From positions 1-64,000 of the forward strand of contig NZ_JAAOZC010000012.1 of NCBI RefSeq assembly GCF_011761305.1: a DNA stretch of 64,000 nt, read 5' to 3'. Below are positions 9,560-17,158 of this stretch, in pieces. The notes beneath the pieces are model-generated. The model worked only from the letters and a program-made list of their open reading frames with translations, had not been told where the DNA came from and did not search any database. Made by a program: the position numbers and the translations under genes. Numbering within the stretch: position 1 is the first letter of the stretch; every line of letters starts with the position of its first letter. The DNA comes from Sphingomonas vulcanisoli (GTDB lineage: Bacteria > Pseudomonadota > Alphaproteobacteria > Sphingomonadales > Sphingomonadaceae).

Positions 9560-10504
9560 ATGGAGCATGAAATGACCATGGCAGACCCCGCCGCGATGAT
9601 GGCCGCAATCGCCGAGCGCCGGTCCGCGCTGATCGCGCAATGTCCGGCGCCCCCGCCGACGCCGTCGGCCGAAGAACTTCGCGCCAACCCGATCAGGATC
9701 ATCGAAGTCGGCACCAGCGGACCCAGCGCGATCTTCATCCACGGCGGTGTTCAGGGCGGGCTCGGCGGCGGCCCGGGGACTTTTGATCGTCAGCGCGTGC
9801 TGGCCGAGAAAGGCTGGCGGCTGCGCCTGATCGAACGGCCCGGCTTCGGCCAGAGCCCATCCCGCGGCGTCGACGATATGGAGGCGGAAGCCGAGTGGAT
9901 CGCCGAGATGCTGGGTGAAGGATCGCACTTGATCGGCCATAGCTGGGGCGGCGCCGATGCTTTGCTGGCCGCCGCGCGCCGCCCCGCGGCGGTGCAATCG
10001 CTGACCTTGATCGAGCCCGCGCTGTTCCCGATCGTGATGTCCGATCCCGAACTGCGGGCCGATCCGGAGATGCAAATGGTGGGAGGGCGGATGGCGGGCC
10101 TCGTGCTCCAATCCGAGACCCCCGCCGATTATGCGATCGCCTTTAAGCGCACGGTGATGGGGCTGCCCGATGATCCGGGAATCCAGGATCGCATCGCCGG
10201 CCTGGAAGCGCATCGGGAGGCGGCGGAGCGTCTCGGCTGCGCCCTCCTGCTCGGCAAGATGGCCTCGCCCGAGGCGATGCGTGCGGCGGCGGACACGGTC
10301 GCAGCGCACAAAATCCCGGTGCTGGTGATCAGCGGCGGCTGGAGCGCTTTTTTCGATCAGGTCGGAGAGGTGGTCGCGCGGTTCACCAACGGCAGGTTCG
10401 AAACCGTGCGTGCGCGCAACCACATGGTGCAGCTGGCCAATCCCGAGGCGTTCAATAGGCTCTTGAACGGCTTCATGCGCGATGCGGACAGCGCTGTTTC
10501 CTGA
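9560..10504 (+). CDS. Alpha/beta hydrolase
   Basis: A 314-residue hydrolase. The oxyanion region is IHGG, the nucleophile elbow is GHSWGG, and the likely catalytic His is in RARNHMVQLANPEAFN near the C-terminus. The substrate cannot be inferred. The start is either this ATG or the ATG four codons later (MTMADPAA). It is transcribed divergently from the aminotransferase with a 70-base gap. There is no signal peptide, so it is presumably cytosolic. Confidence 0.8.
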   Translation: MEHEMTMADPAAMMAAIAERRSALIAQCPAPPPTPSAEELRANPIRIIEVGTSGPSAIFIHGGVQGGLGGGPGTFDRQRVLAEKGWRLRLIERPGFGQSPSRGVDDMEAEAEWIAEMLGEGSHLIGHSWGGADALLAAARRPAAVQSLTLIEPALFPIVMSDPELRADPEMQMVGGRMAGLVLQSETPADYAIAFKRTVMGLPDDPGIQDRIAGLEAHREAAERLGCALLLGKMASPEAMRAAADTVAAHKIPVLVISGGWSAFFDQVGEVVARFTNGRFETVRARNHMVQLANPEAFNRLLNGFMRDADSAVS

Positions 10505-10555
10505 TACACCACATCGATCCCATTACCGGCCGCCAAGCCGCCGATCGCTACCAGG

Positions 10556-11128
10556 CTAAGGCAGCATCCGCCGGAGCACACCGTCCCGCTGGATGAATTG
10601 ATGCTTCAGCGCGGCGGCGATGTGGATCAGGATTAGCGCGCCAAAGATATAGGCCAGCACCAGATGCGTCGTGCCGATGCCATGGTCGATCGCCGTCCGC
10701 GTGCCGATCGGCTGATCGTGGACGAAGCCGAGGTGCGGCAGCGGCACCGTCTTGAACAGCAAGGTCGGGATGTTCAGCGGGCTCGCCGATACGACGATCC
10801 AGCCGGTGAACGGCAGGACGATCATCAGCGCATAAAAGGTCCAATGCGTGACCGACGCCGCAGTCCGCTCCCATGCCTGCATGGTCGCCGGAAAGGGCGG
10901 TGCCTTGTGGGTGAGTCGCCAGAGCAGGCGCAGCACACTCAGCGCCAGCACGGTGATGCCGATCGATTTATGCAGCTGGAAGATGCTGAACTTGCTCATG
11001 CCCGTCGCCCAATGATCCATCGACCAGCCAAGATAGAGATTGAACAGGATCAGCAGCGCGATCAGCCAATGGAAAGCTATCGCCACCAGCGAATAGCGGC
11101 GGGATGGCGTGGGATCGCGGGCGATCAT
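10556..11128 (-). CDS. Cytochrome b561 family membrane protein
   Basis: A 190-residue di-haem cytochrome b561 with four hydrophobic helices. Histidines that could ligate haem lie in AIAFHWLIALLILFN and FQLHKSIGITVLALSVLRL, with further ones in HGIGTTHLVLAYIF and ILIHIAAALKHQF. The family passes electrons across the inner membrane, sometimes to superoxide. The upstream gene on the same strand is a YceI protein ending four bases away. YceI and b561 pairs are common and are thought to work together with isoprenoid quinone-like lipids. Confidence 0.88.
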   Translation of the reverse strand: MIARDPTPSRRYSLVAIAFHWLIALLILFNLYLGWSMDHWATGMSKFSIFQLHKSIGITVLALSVLRLLWRLTHKAPPFPATMQAWERTAASVTHWTFYALMIVLPFTGWIVVSASPLNIPTLLFKTVPLPHLGFVHDQPIGTRTAIDHGIGTTHLVLAYIFGALILIHIAAALKHQFIQRDGVLRRMLP

Positions 11129-11132
11129 CGGA

Positions 11133-11732
11133 TTACATGCGCTTCGCGGCGAGGGACACCCGGAGATTCACGGCGAAGGGGATCGAATCCGCCCCGGCGA
11201 ACTGGCCCTGGCCGACACCGAAGACATGCCGATCGATCATCGTATTGCCCTCCATCCGCGCCTGATCGCCCTGGATCTTCAGCATGAAGGCTAACGCGAG
11301 CGGGCGCGTGACACCGCGCATCGTCAGCGTGCCGATCGCCTGATAGCGGCCGCCGCCGAGATCCTTGAAGGTCTTGGCGGCGAAGGTCGCCACACCGAAC
11401 TTGCCCGCCGCGAACCAATCATCGCCAGGCAGCGCCTCGTCACGCTCGGACGAGCCGGTGCGCGCCGACGTCATATCGACTTTCACCAGCACCGAGGAAG
11501 CTGGGAGATTCTGGGGATCGAACCGGATGTCGGCGCGCCAACGCTGAAATTGTCCGGTGAATGCCTCGCCGCCCATGCTGCTCTGAAAGGTCAGGCGCGA
11601 TGCCGCCATATTGACCGCCCAGCCCGGCGCCGGCGCCGCCTGCGCCGCGGCCGGAAGCATCGCGCCCGCGAAAATGATCGGCCCCATCGCGGCGAGGCCG
11701 ATACCGACAGCCTTGATCAGGAAGCTCTTCAT
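11133..11732 (-). CDS. YceI family periplasmic protein
   Basis: A 199-residue secreted lipocalin-like protein. A signal peptide covers about residues 1-32 (MKSFLIKAVGIGLAAMG to AAAQAAP). The YceI barrel shows SRLTFQSSMGGEAFTGQFQRW, DMTSARTGSSERDEALPGDDWF and GTLTMRGVTRPLALAF. Family members bind polyisoprenoids and respond to stress. The start at 11732 gives a proper signal peptide; longer readings do not. It is first in a two-gene operon with the cytochrome b561 gene. Confidence 0.87.
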   Translation of the reverse strand: MKSFLIKAVGIGLAAMGPIIFAGAMLPAAAQAAPAPGWAVNMAASRLTFQSSMGGEAFTGQFQRWRADIRFDPQNLPASSVLVKVDMTSARTGSSERDEALPGDDWFAAGKFGVATFAAKTFKDLGGGRYQAIGTLTMRGVTRPLALAFMLKIQGDQARMEGNTMIDRHVFGVGQGQFAGADSIPFAVNLRVSLAAKRM

Positions 11733-11924
11733 GGTCTCTCTCCAAGGTCTACCGGTACGAAGCATGTGCTCCATCGACCGCTGTCTCTCATGCGCATTCA
11801 AATAGGCAAAGGCTTTCACGCTGGCCAGCGCGATAACGGCAATTCGCGCATATCGTTGGCGAGGCGGAACGGATCGGGCGGCTCGCGCGCTACACGCCCA
11901 ACACACATCTGTTGGAGCTTATCC

Positions 11925-12116
11925 ATGTCGCTACTGAGTCTGATCGTGGTGCTGATCGTCGTCGGCGTGCTGCTGTGGCTGGTCAACAATTACATCCCGA
12001 TGGATGGCAAGATCAAAAGCATCCTCAATGCCGTCGTCGTCATCCTGGTGATCCTGTGGCTGCTGCAGGTGTTCGGGCTGCTGGGCACGATCGGCGGGAT
12101 TCGCGTCGGCGGCTGA
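11925..12116 (+). CDS. Thivi_2564-family small membrane protein
   Basis: A 63-residue protein with two transmembrane helices (residues about 2-20 and 36-57) separated by VNNYIPMDGKIKSILNAV. This matches the small Thivi_2564-type family of unknown function. A TTGGAG ribosome site lies about eight bases before the ATG. It sits 19 bases upstream of obgE and may be co-transcribed with it. Confidence 0.8.
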   Translation: MSLLSLIVVLIVVGVLLWLVNNYIPMDGKIKSILNAVVVILVILWLLQVFGLLGTIGGIRVGG

Positions 12117-12135
12117 GGCGCTCTAAGGGGCGCGG

Positions 12136-13185
12136 ATGCATTTCCTCGACCAAGCCAAGATCTTCATCCGCTCGGGCGCCGGGGGGCCGGGCGCGGTCTC
12201 GTTCCGGCGCGAGAAGTTCATGGAATATGGCGGTCCTGACGGCGGCAACGGCGGCAAGGGTGGCGACATCATCTTCGAGGCGGTTGCTGGCCTCAATACG
12301 CTGATCGATTTCCGCTATACGCAGCACTTCCGCGCGCCGCGCGGCAGCGGTGGCGCGGGGCAAAACCGCACGGGCGCCGGCGGTGACGATCTGATCATCA
12401 AGGTGCCGGTCGGCACGCAGATCCTGGCCGATACCGAGGAACGCGAAGTGCTCGCTGATCTGACCACGGTCGGCGAACGGCGCGTGTTCCTGCGCGGCGG
12501 TGACGGCGGGCGCGGTAACGCCAGCTACAAGACCTCGACCAACCGCGCGCCCCGCCAGCATGGCCAGGGCTGGCCTAACGAGGAAGCCTGGGTATGGCTG
12601 CGGCTCAAGCTGCTGGCCGATGCCGGCTTGGTCGGATTGCCCAACGCTGGCAAATCCACCTTCATCAACGCCGTCACCAACGCGCAGGCGAAAGTCGGCG
12701 CTTATGCTTTTACGACCCTGCGGCCCCAGCTCGGGGTCGTGCGTCACAAGGGGCTGGAGTTCGTCGTCGCGGACATTCCGGGCCTAATCGAGGGCGCGGC
12801 GGAAGGCGCGGGCGTCGGCGATCGCTTCCTTGGCCATATCGAGCGCTGCCGCGTGCTGCTCCATCTGGTCGATGCGAACGACGCGGATGTGGCGGAGAGT
12901 TACCGCATCGTCCGCGACGAACTCGATGCCTATGGCGCCGGCCTGATCGACAAACCCGCGATCGTCGCGCTCAACAAGATCGATACGCTGGACGACGAAC
13001 TCATCGCCGCGCTCTCCGCCGAGTTGGAAGAGGCAAGCGGCGCTCCGGTGATCCCGCTCTCGGGCGTCAGCGGCGTCGGCGTCGACTGGGTGCTCGATAA
13101 ATTGCTGGAGGCGATCGGTCCGGAAGGCGCCGCCGTTGCCGACGATGATGAAGGCGAGGACGCGATCGAATGGTCGCCGATTTGA
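12136..13185 (+). CDS. obgE: GTPase ObgE/CgtA
   Basis: A 349-residue essential GTPase that binds the 50S ribosomal subunit and links ribosome assembly to stress. The N-terminal Obg fold (about 1-158) is glycine-rich ([34 protein letters not shown]). The G domain carries the P-loop GLPNAGKST, switch segment [19 protein letters not shown] and NKID. A short acidic tail (DDDEGED) ends the protein. It is followed 71 bases later by proB, an arrangement seen widely in alphaproteobacteria. Confidence 0.96.
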   Translation: MHFLDQAKIFIRSGAGGPGAVSFRREKFMEYGGPDGGNGGKGGDIIFEAVAGLNTLIDFRYTQHFRAPRGSGGAGQNRTGAGGDDLIIKVPVGTQILADTEEREVLADLTTVGERRVFLRGGDGGRGNASYKTSTNRAPRQHGQGWPNEEAWVWLRLKLLADAGLVGLPNAGKSTFINAVTNAQAKVGAYAFTTLRPQLGVVRHKGLEFVVADIPGLIEGAAEGAGVGDRFLGHIERCRVLLHLVDANDADVAESYRIVRDELDAYGAGLIDKPAIVALNKIDTLDDELIAALSAELEEASGAPVIPLSGVSGVGVDWVLDKLLEAIGPEGAAVADDDEGEDAIEWSPI

Positions 13186-13256
13186 GTCTTGGCCGGGACC
13201 TGATGGTCCTTTCTTCCAGCCTTCGTTTCGGCCGCAGCCTCCTCTAAGGGAGCGGC

Positions 13257-14396
13257 ATGACGATCGCCGCGTATTTCTCGCCCGCCAACGCCAAGCGCCT
13301 GATCGTCAAGATCGGATCGGCGTTGCTCGTCGATGCTAAGGGCGCGATACGGCGCGATTGGCTGGCAGGCGTGGTGGCCGATATCGCGGCGCGGGCGCGG
13401 GCGGGGCAGCAGGTGGCGATCGTCTCCTCGGGCGCGATCGCGCTCGGCGCGCGGCGGCTGGGGCTGCCGAAAGGCGGGCGCGCGAGTCTTGAGGATGCGC
13501 AGGCGGCCGCCGCGACCGGGCAGATCGGATTGAGCCATGCTTGGGCGGAACTGCTCGGCGCGCAGGGGCTGACGGCGGCGCAGATCCTGGTGACGCTCGA
13601 CGATCTCGAGGACAGGCGGCGCTATCTCAACGCCGCCGCCACGCTGGATCGCCTGCTGGCGCTCGGCGTAGTGCCGATCATCAACGAGAATGATTCGGTC
13701 GCTACCGAAGAGATCCGTTTCGGCGACAATGATCGCCTCGCCGCGCGCATCGGCCAGGCGGCGCGGGCTGACGGCGTGATTCTGCTTTCCGATGTGGATG
13801 GTCTCTACACCGCCAATCCCAGCGTCGATCCCAACGCAACTCTCATCCCTGAGATACGCTCGATCGACGCGAGGATCATGGCGATGGCGGACGGCGGCTC
13901 GGCCTCCGGCATGGGATCGGGCGGCATGATCTCCAAGCTGCAGGCGGCGAAAATCGCGGTGGGATCGGGCATCCACCTCGCCATCGTATCGGGCAAACGC
14001 GACGATCCGCTGGCGGCGTTCGAGGCGGATGGCCGCGGCACCCTATTCTTGGGCGGCGATCGCAAAAGCGCGGGCGGCGGTGCGCGCAAGGCGTGGATCG
14101 CCGGTCGTCTGACCGCGCGCGGGCGGATCAAGGTCGATGCGGGCGCGGCCGAAGCGTTGCGCGCCGGACGTAGCCTGCTCGCGGCGGGTGCGACCGAGGT
14201 GACGGGCACGTTCGCGCGGGGCGATGTCGTCGAGATCATCGATGGCGCGGGCGCGGTGCTGGCGCGTGGGCTCGCGGAATATGACGCCGCCGATGCCGCC
14301 AGGATCGCCGGCCATCGCAGCGCGGCCCATGCCGAACTACTCGGCTATGCGCCGCGATCGGCGCTGGTGCATCGCGATCATTTGGTGCTGGCGTGA
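13257..14396 (+). CDS. proB: Glutamate 5-kinase
   Basis: A 379-residue enzyme that phosphorylates glutamate in the first step of proline synthesis. The amino-acid kinase domain covers about residues 1-265 (KIGSALLV, VSSGAIALGARRLGLPK, PIINENDSVAT, FGDNDRLAARIGQ, MGSGGMISKLQAA). A PUA domain follows to the C-terminus (GRIKVDAGAAEALRAGRSLLAAG). The ribosome site AAGGGAG lies upstream of the ATG. It follows obgE. No proA is seen nearby. Confidence 0.95.
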   Translation: MTIAAYFSPANAKRLIVKIGSALLVDAKGAIRRDWLAGVVADIAARARAGQQVAIVSSGAIALGARRLGLPKGGRASLEDAQAAAATGQIGLSHAWAELLGAQGLTAAQILVTLDDLEDRRRYLNAAATLDRLLALGVVPIINENDSVATEEIRFGDNDRLAARIGQAARADGVILLSDVDGLYTANPSVDPNATLIPEIRSIDARIMAMADGGSASGMGSGGMISKLQAAKIAVGSGIHLAIVSGKRDDPLAAFEADGRGTLFLGGDRKSAGGGARKAWIAGRLTARGRIKVDAGAAEALRAGRSLLAAGATEVTGTFARGDVVEIIDGAGAVLARGLAEYDAADAARIAGHRSAAHAELLGYAPRSALVHRDHLVLA

Positions 14397-14410
14397 CATC
14401 TCCCTCAAAT

Positions 14411-14490
14411 CCGTTTGTCCCAAGCGTAGTCAAGGGACGTGCCAAGGGCGGTGAGAGCGAACGTCTCTCGACTGCGCTCGACACAAACGG
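14411..14490. repeat. Intergenic palindromic repeat (CCGTTTGTC...GACACAAACGG)
   Basis: The outer arms ccgtttgtcccaagcg and the reverse-complementary cgctcgacacaaacgg form an imperfect hairpin with a roughly 48-base insert. It is related to the repeat at 2618-2673. It lies between proB and the NDUFA9-like reductase gene. Confidence 0.55.
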
Positions 14491-14505
14491 TGGGGGAAAG
14501 CGCGC

Positions 14506-15414
14506 ATGAAGCTGGCCGTGACCGGCGGGACCGGATTCGTCGGCGGCCATCTGCTCGATCTGGCGATCGCGCGCGGACACACGCTGCGCGCACTCACGCG
14601 GCGGCCGCAGCCTGCCCGCGACGGCATCGTGTGGATCGAAGGCGCGCTTGATCGGCCCGAGAGCCTCGCGTGGCTATGCGAGGGCACGGACGCGGTGATC
14701 CATATCGCGGGCGTGATCAACGGCGATCGGGAGGCATTTCACAGCGGCAACGTCAACGGCACGGAGAATATGGTCGCCGCCGCAGAACCCGCGGGGGTTA
14801 AACGCTTCGTTCACGTCTCCTCGCTTGCGGCACGGGAGCCGCAGCTCTCGGTCTATGGCTGGTCAAAATGCCAGTCCGAGGCGCCGGTACGCGGCTTTCT
14901 GGGCAATTGGACGATCATCCGCCCTCCCGCCATTTATGGCCCCGGCGACCGGGAAATCCTCGGGATCTTCCGGGCGGCGCGCTTCGGCGTCCTCCCCCTG
15001 CCACCCGCCGGCCACTTGTCTTTGCTCCACGTCGACGATCTCTGCCGCCTGCTGCTCGACTGTATCTACGCCCCCGAAAGCCACGGCAAAAGCTACGAAC
15101 CCGATGATGGCGTACCCGGTGGCTGGGAGTATCGCGCCTTCGCCCGCGCGATCGGCGAGGCGATCGGTCGCAGGGTGCTGCCCCTGCCGTTGCCGAAGGC
15201 GTTGCTCGGTGTCGGCGCGGGTATCGATCGGCTGCTTCGTGGCCAGAAGGCCCAGCTCACCCCCGATCGTGTGGCTTACTTCTGCCATCCCGATTGGACG
15301 GCGCATGCCGAGAGGCAACCGCCGGCATCGCTCTGGCAGGCCCAAATCGATAGCCGCACCGGCCTGACCCAAACCGCCGCCTGGTATCGCGCGCAGGGCT
15401 GGCTCGGTCGCTAA
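14506..15414 (+). CDS. NAD(P)-dependent epimerase/reductase, likely ceramide-pathway reductase
   Basis: A 302-residue short-chain-type Rossmann protein with the nucleotide-binding motif TGGTGFVGGH at residues 6-15 and a YGWSK catalytic-type Tyr-Lys pair. It belongs to the atypical NDUFA9-like group. It sits directly before an acyl carrier protein and serine palmitoyltransferase. In Caulobacter an NDUFA9-like reductase (CerR) encoded beside spt reduces the 3-oxo group during ceramide synthesis, so that role is the best inference here. A general sugar epimerase role cannot be excluded from sequence alone. Confidence 0.75.
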   Translation: MKLAVTGGTGFVGGHLLDLAIARGHTLRALTRRPQPARDGIVWIEGALDRPESLAWLCEGTDAVIHIAGVINGDREAFHSGNVNGTENMVAAAEPAGVKRFVHVSSLAAREPQLSVYGWSKCQSEAPVRGFLGNWTIIRPPAIYGPGDREILGIFRAARFGVLPLPPAGHLSLLHVDDLCRLLLDCIYAPESHGKSYEPDDGVPGGWEYRAFARAIGEAIGRRVLPLPLPKALLGVGAGIDRLLRGQKAQLTPDRVAYFCHPDWTAHAERQPPASLWQAQIDSRTGLTQTAAWYRAQGWLGR

Positions 15415-15475
15415 AGCGACACACGCCTGCCGCAATCGCTTGGCAAGCGGCGGGCTCCCTCCGTATGAGTTGATG

Positions 15476-15724
15476 ATGAGCAATCGCAACGACGTTTTCG
15501 CCCAGGTGGCCGAGCAGATCGAACCCTTCAACAAGAAGGGCGCGGCGCTTTCCGACGCGACGACCTTCGCAGGCGATCTCGAATGGGACAGCTTGACCGT
15601 GATGGATTTCGTCGCAGCGATCGAGGACGAGTTCGATATCCTGATCACGATGAACATGCAGGCCGAGATCGAGACCGTCGGCCAGCTCGTCGATACCGTG
15701 CAGAAACTGCAGGCGACGCGATGA
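15476..15724 (+). CDS. Acyl carrier protein linked to sphingolipid synthesis
   Basis: An 82-residue acyl carrier protein. Ser39 in EWDSLTVMDF is the expected 4'-phosphopantetheine site, in a DSL motif. The fold is four acidic helices (QVAEQIEPFN, VMDFVAAIEDEFDI, IETVGQLVDTVQKL). Its stop overlaps the start of serine palmitoyltransferase (ATGA), so the two are translationally coupled. A dedicated ACP feeds acyl thioesters to the synthase in Caulobacter and Sphingomonas. The ATG at 15476 directly follows another ATG at 15473; either could initiate. Confidence 0.85.
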   Translation: MSNRNDVFAQVAEQIEPFNKKGAALSDATTFAGDLEWDSLTVMDFVAAIEDEFDILITMNMQAEIETVGQLVDTVQKLQATR

Positions 15725-16980
15725 GCGAGGCGATCGATACACCCGAGGCCGTTGCCGCCACCGATCGCGTTGAGGGTCACACCTCTGATCTCCTCGCCAA
15801 GTTCAGGCCGCTGATCGCCGAGCGCGAAGCGCTGCTCGCTACCGGCGTGCGCGATCCCTTTTCAATCGTGATGACCGAGGTGAAGAGCCCGACCTTGGCG
15901 GTGATCCAGGGCAAGGATACGATCCTGCTCGGCACCTACAATTATATGGGCATGACCTTCGATCCGGACGTGATCGCAGCAGGCAAGCAGGCGCTCGACG
16001 ATTTCGGTTCGGGGACCACCGGCAGCCGCGTACTGAACGGCACCTACAATCCGCACAAGGATTGCGAGCAGGCGTTGAAGGAGTTTTACGGTACCAAGTC
16101 GGCGATCGTTTTCTCCACCGGCTATCAAGCCAATCTTGGCGTGATCTCCACGCTGGCCGGCAAGGGCGATTACATCATTCTCGATGCCGACAGCCATGCG
16201 TCGATCTACGACGGCTGCTGGCTTGGCAATGCCGAGATCGTGCGCTTCCGGCACAATTCGGTCGAGGATCTCGATAAGCGCCTCGGTCGCCTGCCCAAGG
16301 ACGCGGGCAAGCTGGTCGTTCTCGAAGGCGTCTATTCGATGTTCGGCGATGTCGCGCCGCTGCCCGAGATGGTCGCCGTCGCCAAGAAGCACGGCGCGAT
16401 GATCCTCTGCGACGAGGCGCACGGCATGGGCTTCTTCGGCCCCAACGGCCGCGGCGTCTATGAAGAGATGGGCGTCGAGGACGATATCGACTTCGTCATC
16501 GGCACCTTCTCGAAATCGGTCGGCACCGTCGGCGGCTTCTGCGTTTCGAACCACCCGGATTTCGAGGTGCTGCGCCTCGTCTGCCGGCCCTATATCTTCA
16601 CCGCTTCGCTGCCGCCGAGCGTGGTGGCCACCGCCGCGACATCGATCCGCAAGCTGATGCACGCGGGCGACAAGCGCGCGCATCTCTGGAAGAACAGCAA
16701 GCGGCTCCACCAGGGCTTGCGCGATCTTGGCTACACGATCGCCACCGAGACTGCGCAATCGGCGATCATCGCGGTGATGCTGCCCGATCAGGAGCGCGCC
16801 GTGGCGCTATGGCAGGCGCTGCTGGAAGGCGGCGTCTACGTCAACCTCGCCCGGCCGCCCGCGACCCCTGCCGGCACCTACCTGCTGCGCTGCTCGCTCT
16901 GTGCGGAGCATTCGGATGAGCGAGTGGGGCAGATCCTCGGCATTTTCGAGGCGGCGGGCAAAGCGGTCGGGGCGATCTAA
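15721..16980 (+). CDS. spt: Serine palmitoyltransferase
   Basis: A 419-residue soluble homodimeric alpha-oxoamine synthase that condenses L-serine with a C16 acyl thioester to give 3-ketosphinganine, the committed sphingolipid step. The length matches the Sphingomonas paucimobilis enzyme (420). Lys265 in GTFSKSVG is the PLP Schiff-base residue and His159 in DSHASIYDG stacks on the cofactor, the same numbers as in that enzyme. CDEAHGMGFFG is the PLP-binding Asp region. It overlaps the ACP gene by four bases and is last in the reductase-ACP-spt cluster. This supports glycosphingolipid outer membranes as in sphingomonads. Confidence 0.95.
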   Translation: MSEAIDTPEAVAATDRVEGHTSDLLAKFRPLIAEREALLATGVRDPFSIVMTEVKSPTLAVIQGKDTILLGTYNYMGMTFDPDVIAAGKQALDDFGSGTTGSRVLNGTYNPHKDCEQALKEFYGTKSAIVFSTGYQANLGVISTLAGKGDYIILDADSHASIYDGCWLGNAEIVRFRHNSVEDLDKRLGRLPKDAGKLVVLEGVYSMFGDVAPLPEMVAVAKKHGAMILCDEAHGMGFFGPNGRGVYEEMGVEDDIDFVIGTFSKSVGTVGGFCVSNHPDFEVLRLVCRPYIFTASLPPSVVATAATSIRKLMHAGDKRAHLWKNSKRLHQGLRDLGYTIATETAQSAIIAVMLPDQERAVALWQALLEGGVYVNLARPPATPAGTYLLRCSLCAEHSDERVGQILGIFEAAGKAVGAI

Positions 16981-16991
16981 TCCTTCTTTAG

Positions 16992-17099
16992 CCCTCTCCC
17001 CTTATGGGAGAGGGGTTCCCGCATTCGATAGCGTAGAGCTCGGCTGGCGCCATCGCACACCCCTCTCCCCAGCCCTCTCCCACAAGGAGAGAGGGAGGG
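16992..17099. repeat. Intergenic palindromic repeat (CCCTCTCCC type)
   Basis: Two hairpin-like modules face each other: ccctctccc...gggagaggg at the left and ccctctccc...ggagagaggg at the right. They are separated by about 45 bases in the spt to histidine kinase gap. This is a sphingomonad-style dispersed repeat. Confidence 0.55.
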
Positions 17100-17129
17100 T
17101 GCACCGCTCTCAGCATCATTGCTTTTCTG

Positions 17130-17137
17130 TTAACCAT
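17130..17137 (+). promoter_or_regulatory. CtrA-like half-site TTAACCAT
   Basis: TTAACCAT lies 22 bases before the start of the hybrid histidine kinase. This octamer is a known alphaproteobacterial CtrA half-site. The same octamer occurs before the next gene (19186-19193). Confidence 0.35.
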
Positions 17138-17158
17138 CTTCGGCGTAAACTGCCGCCA

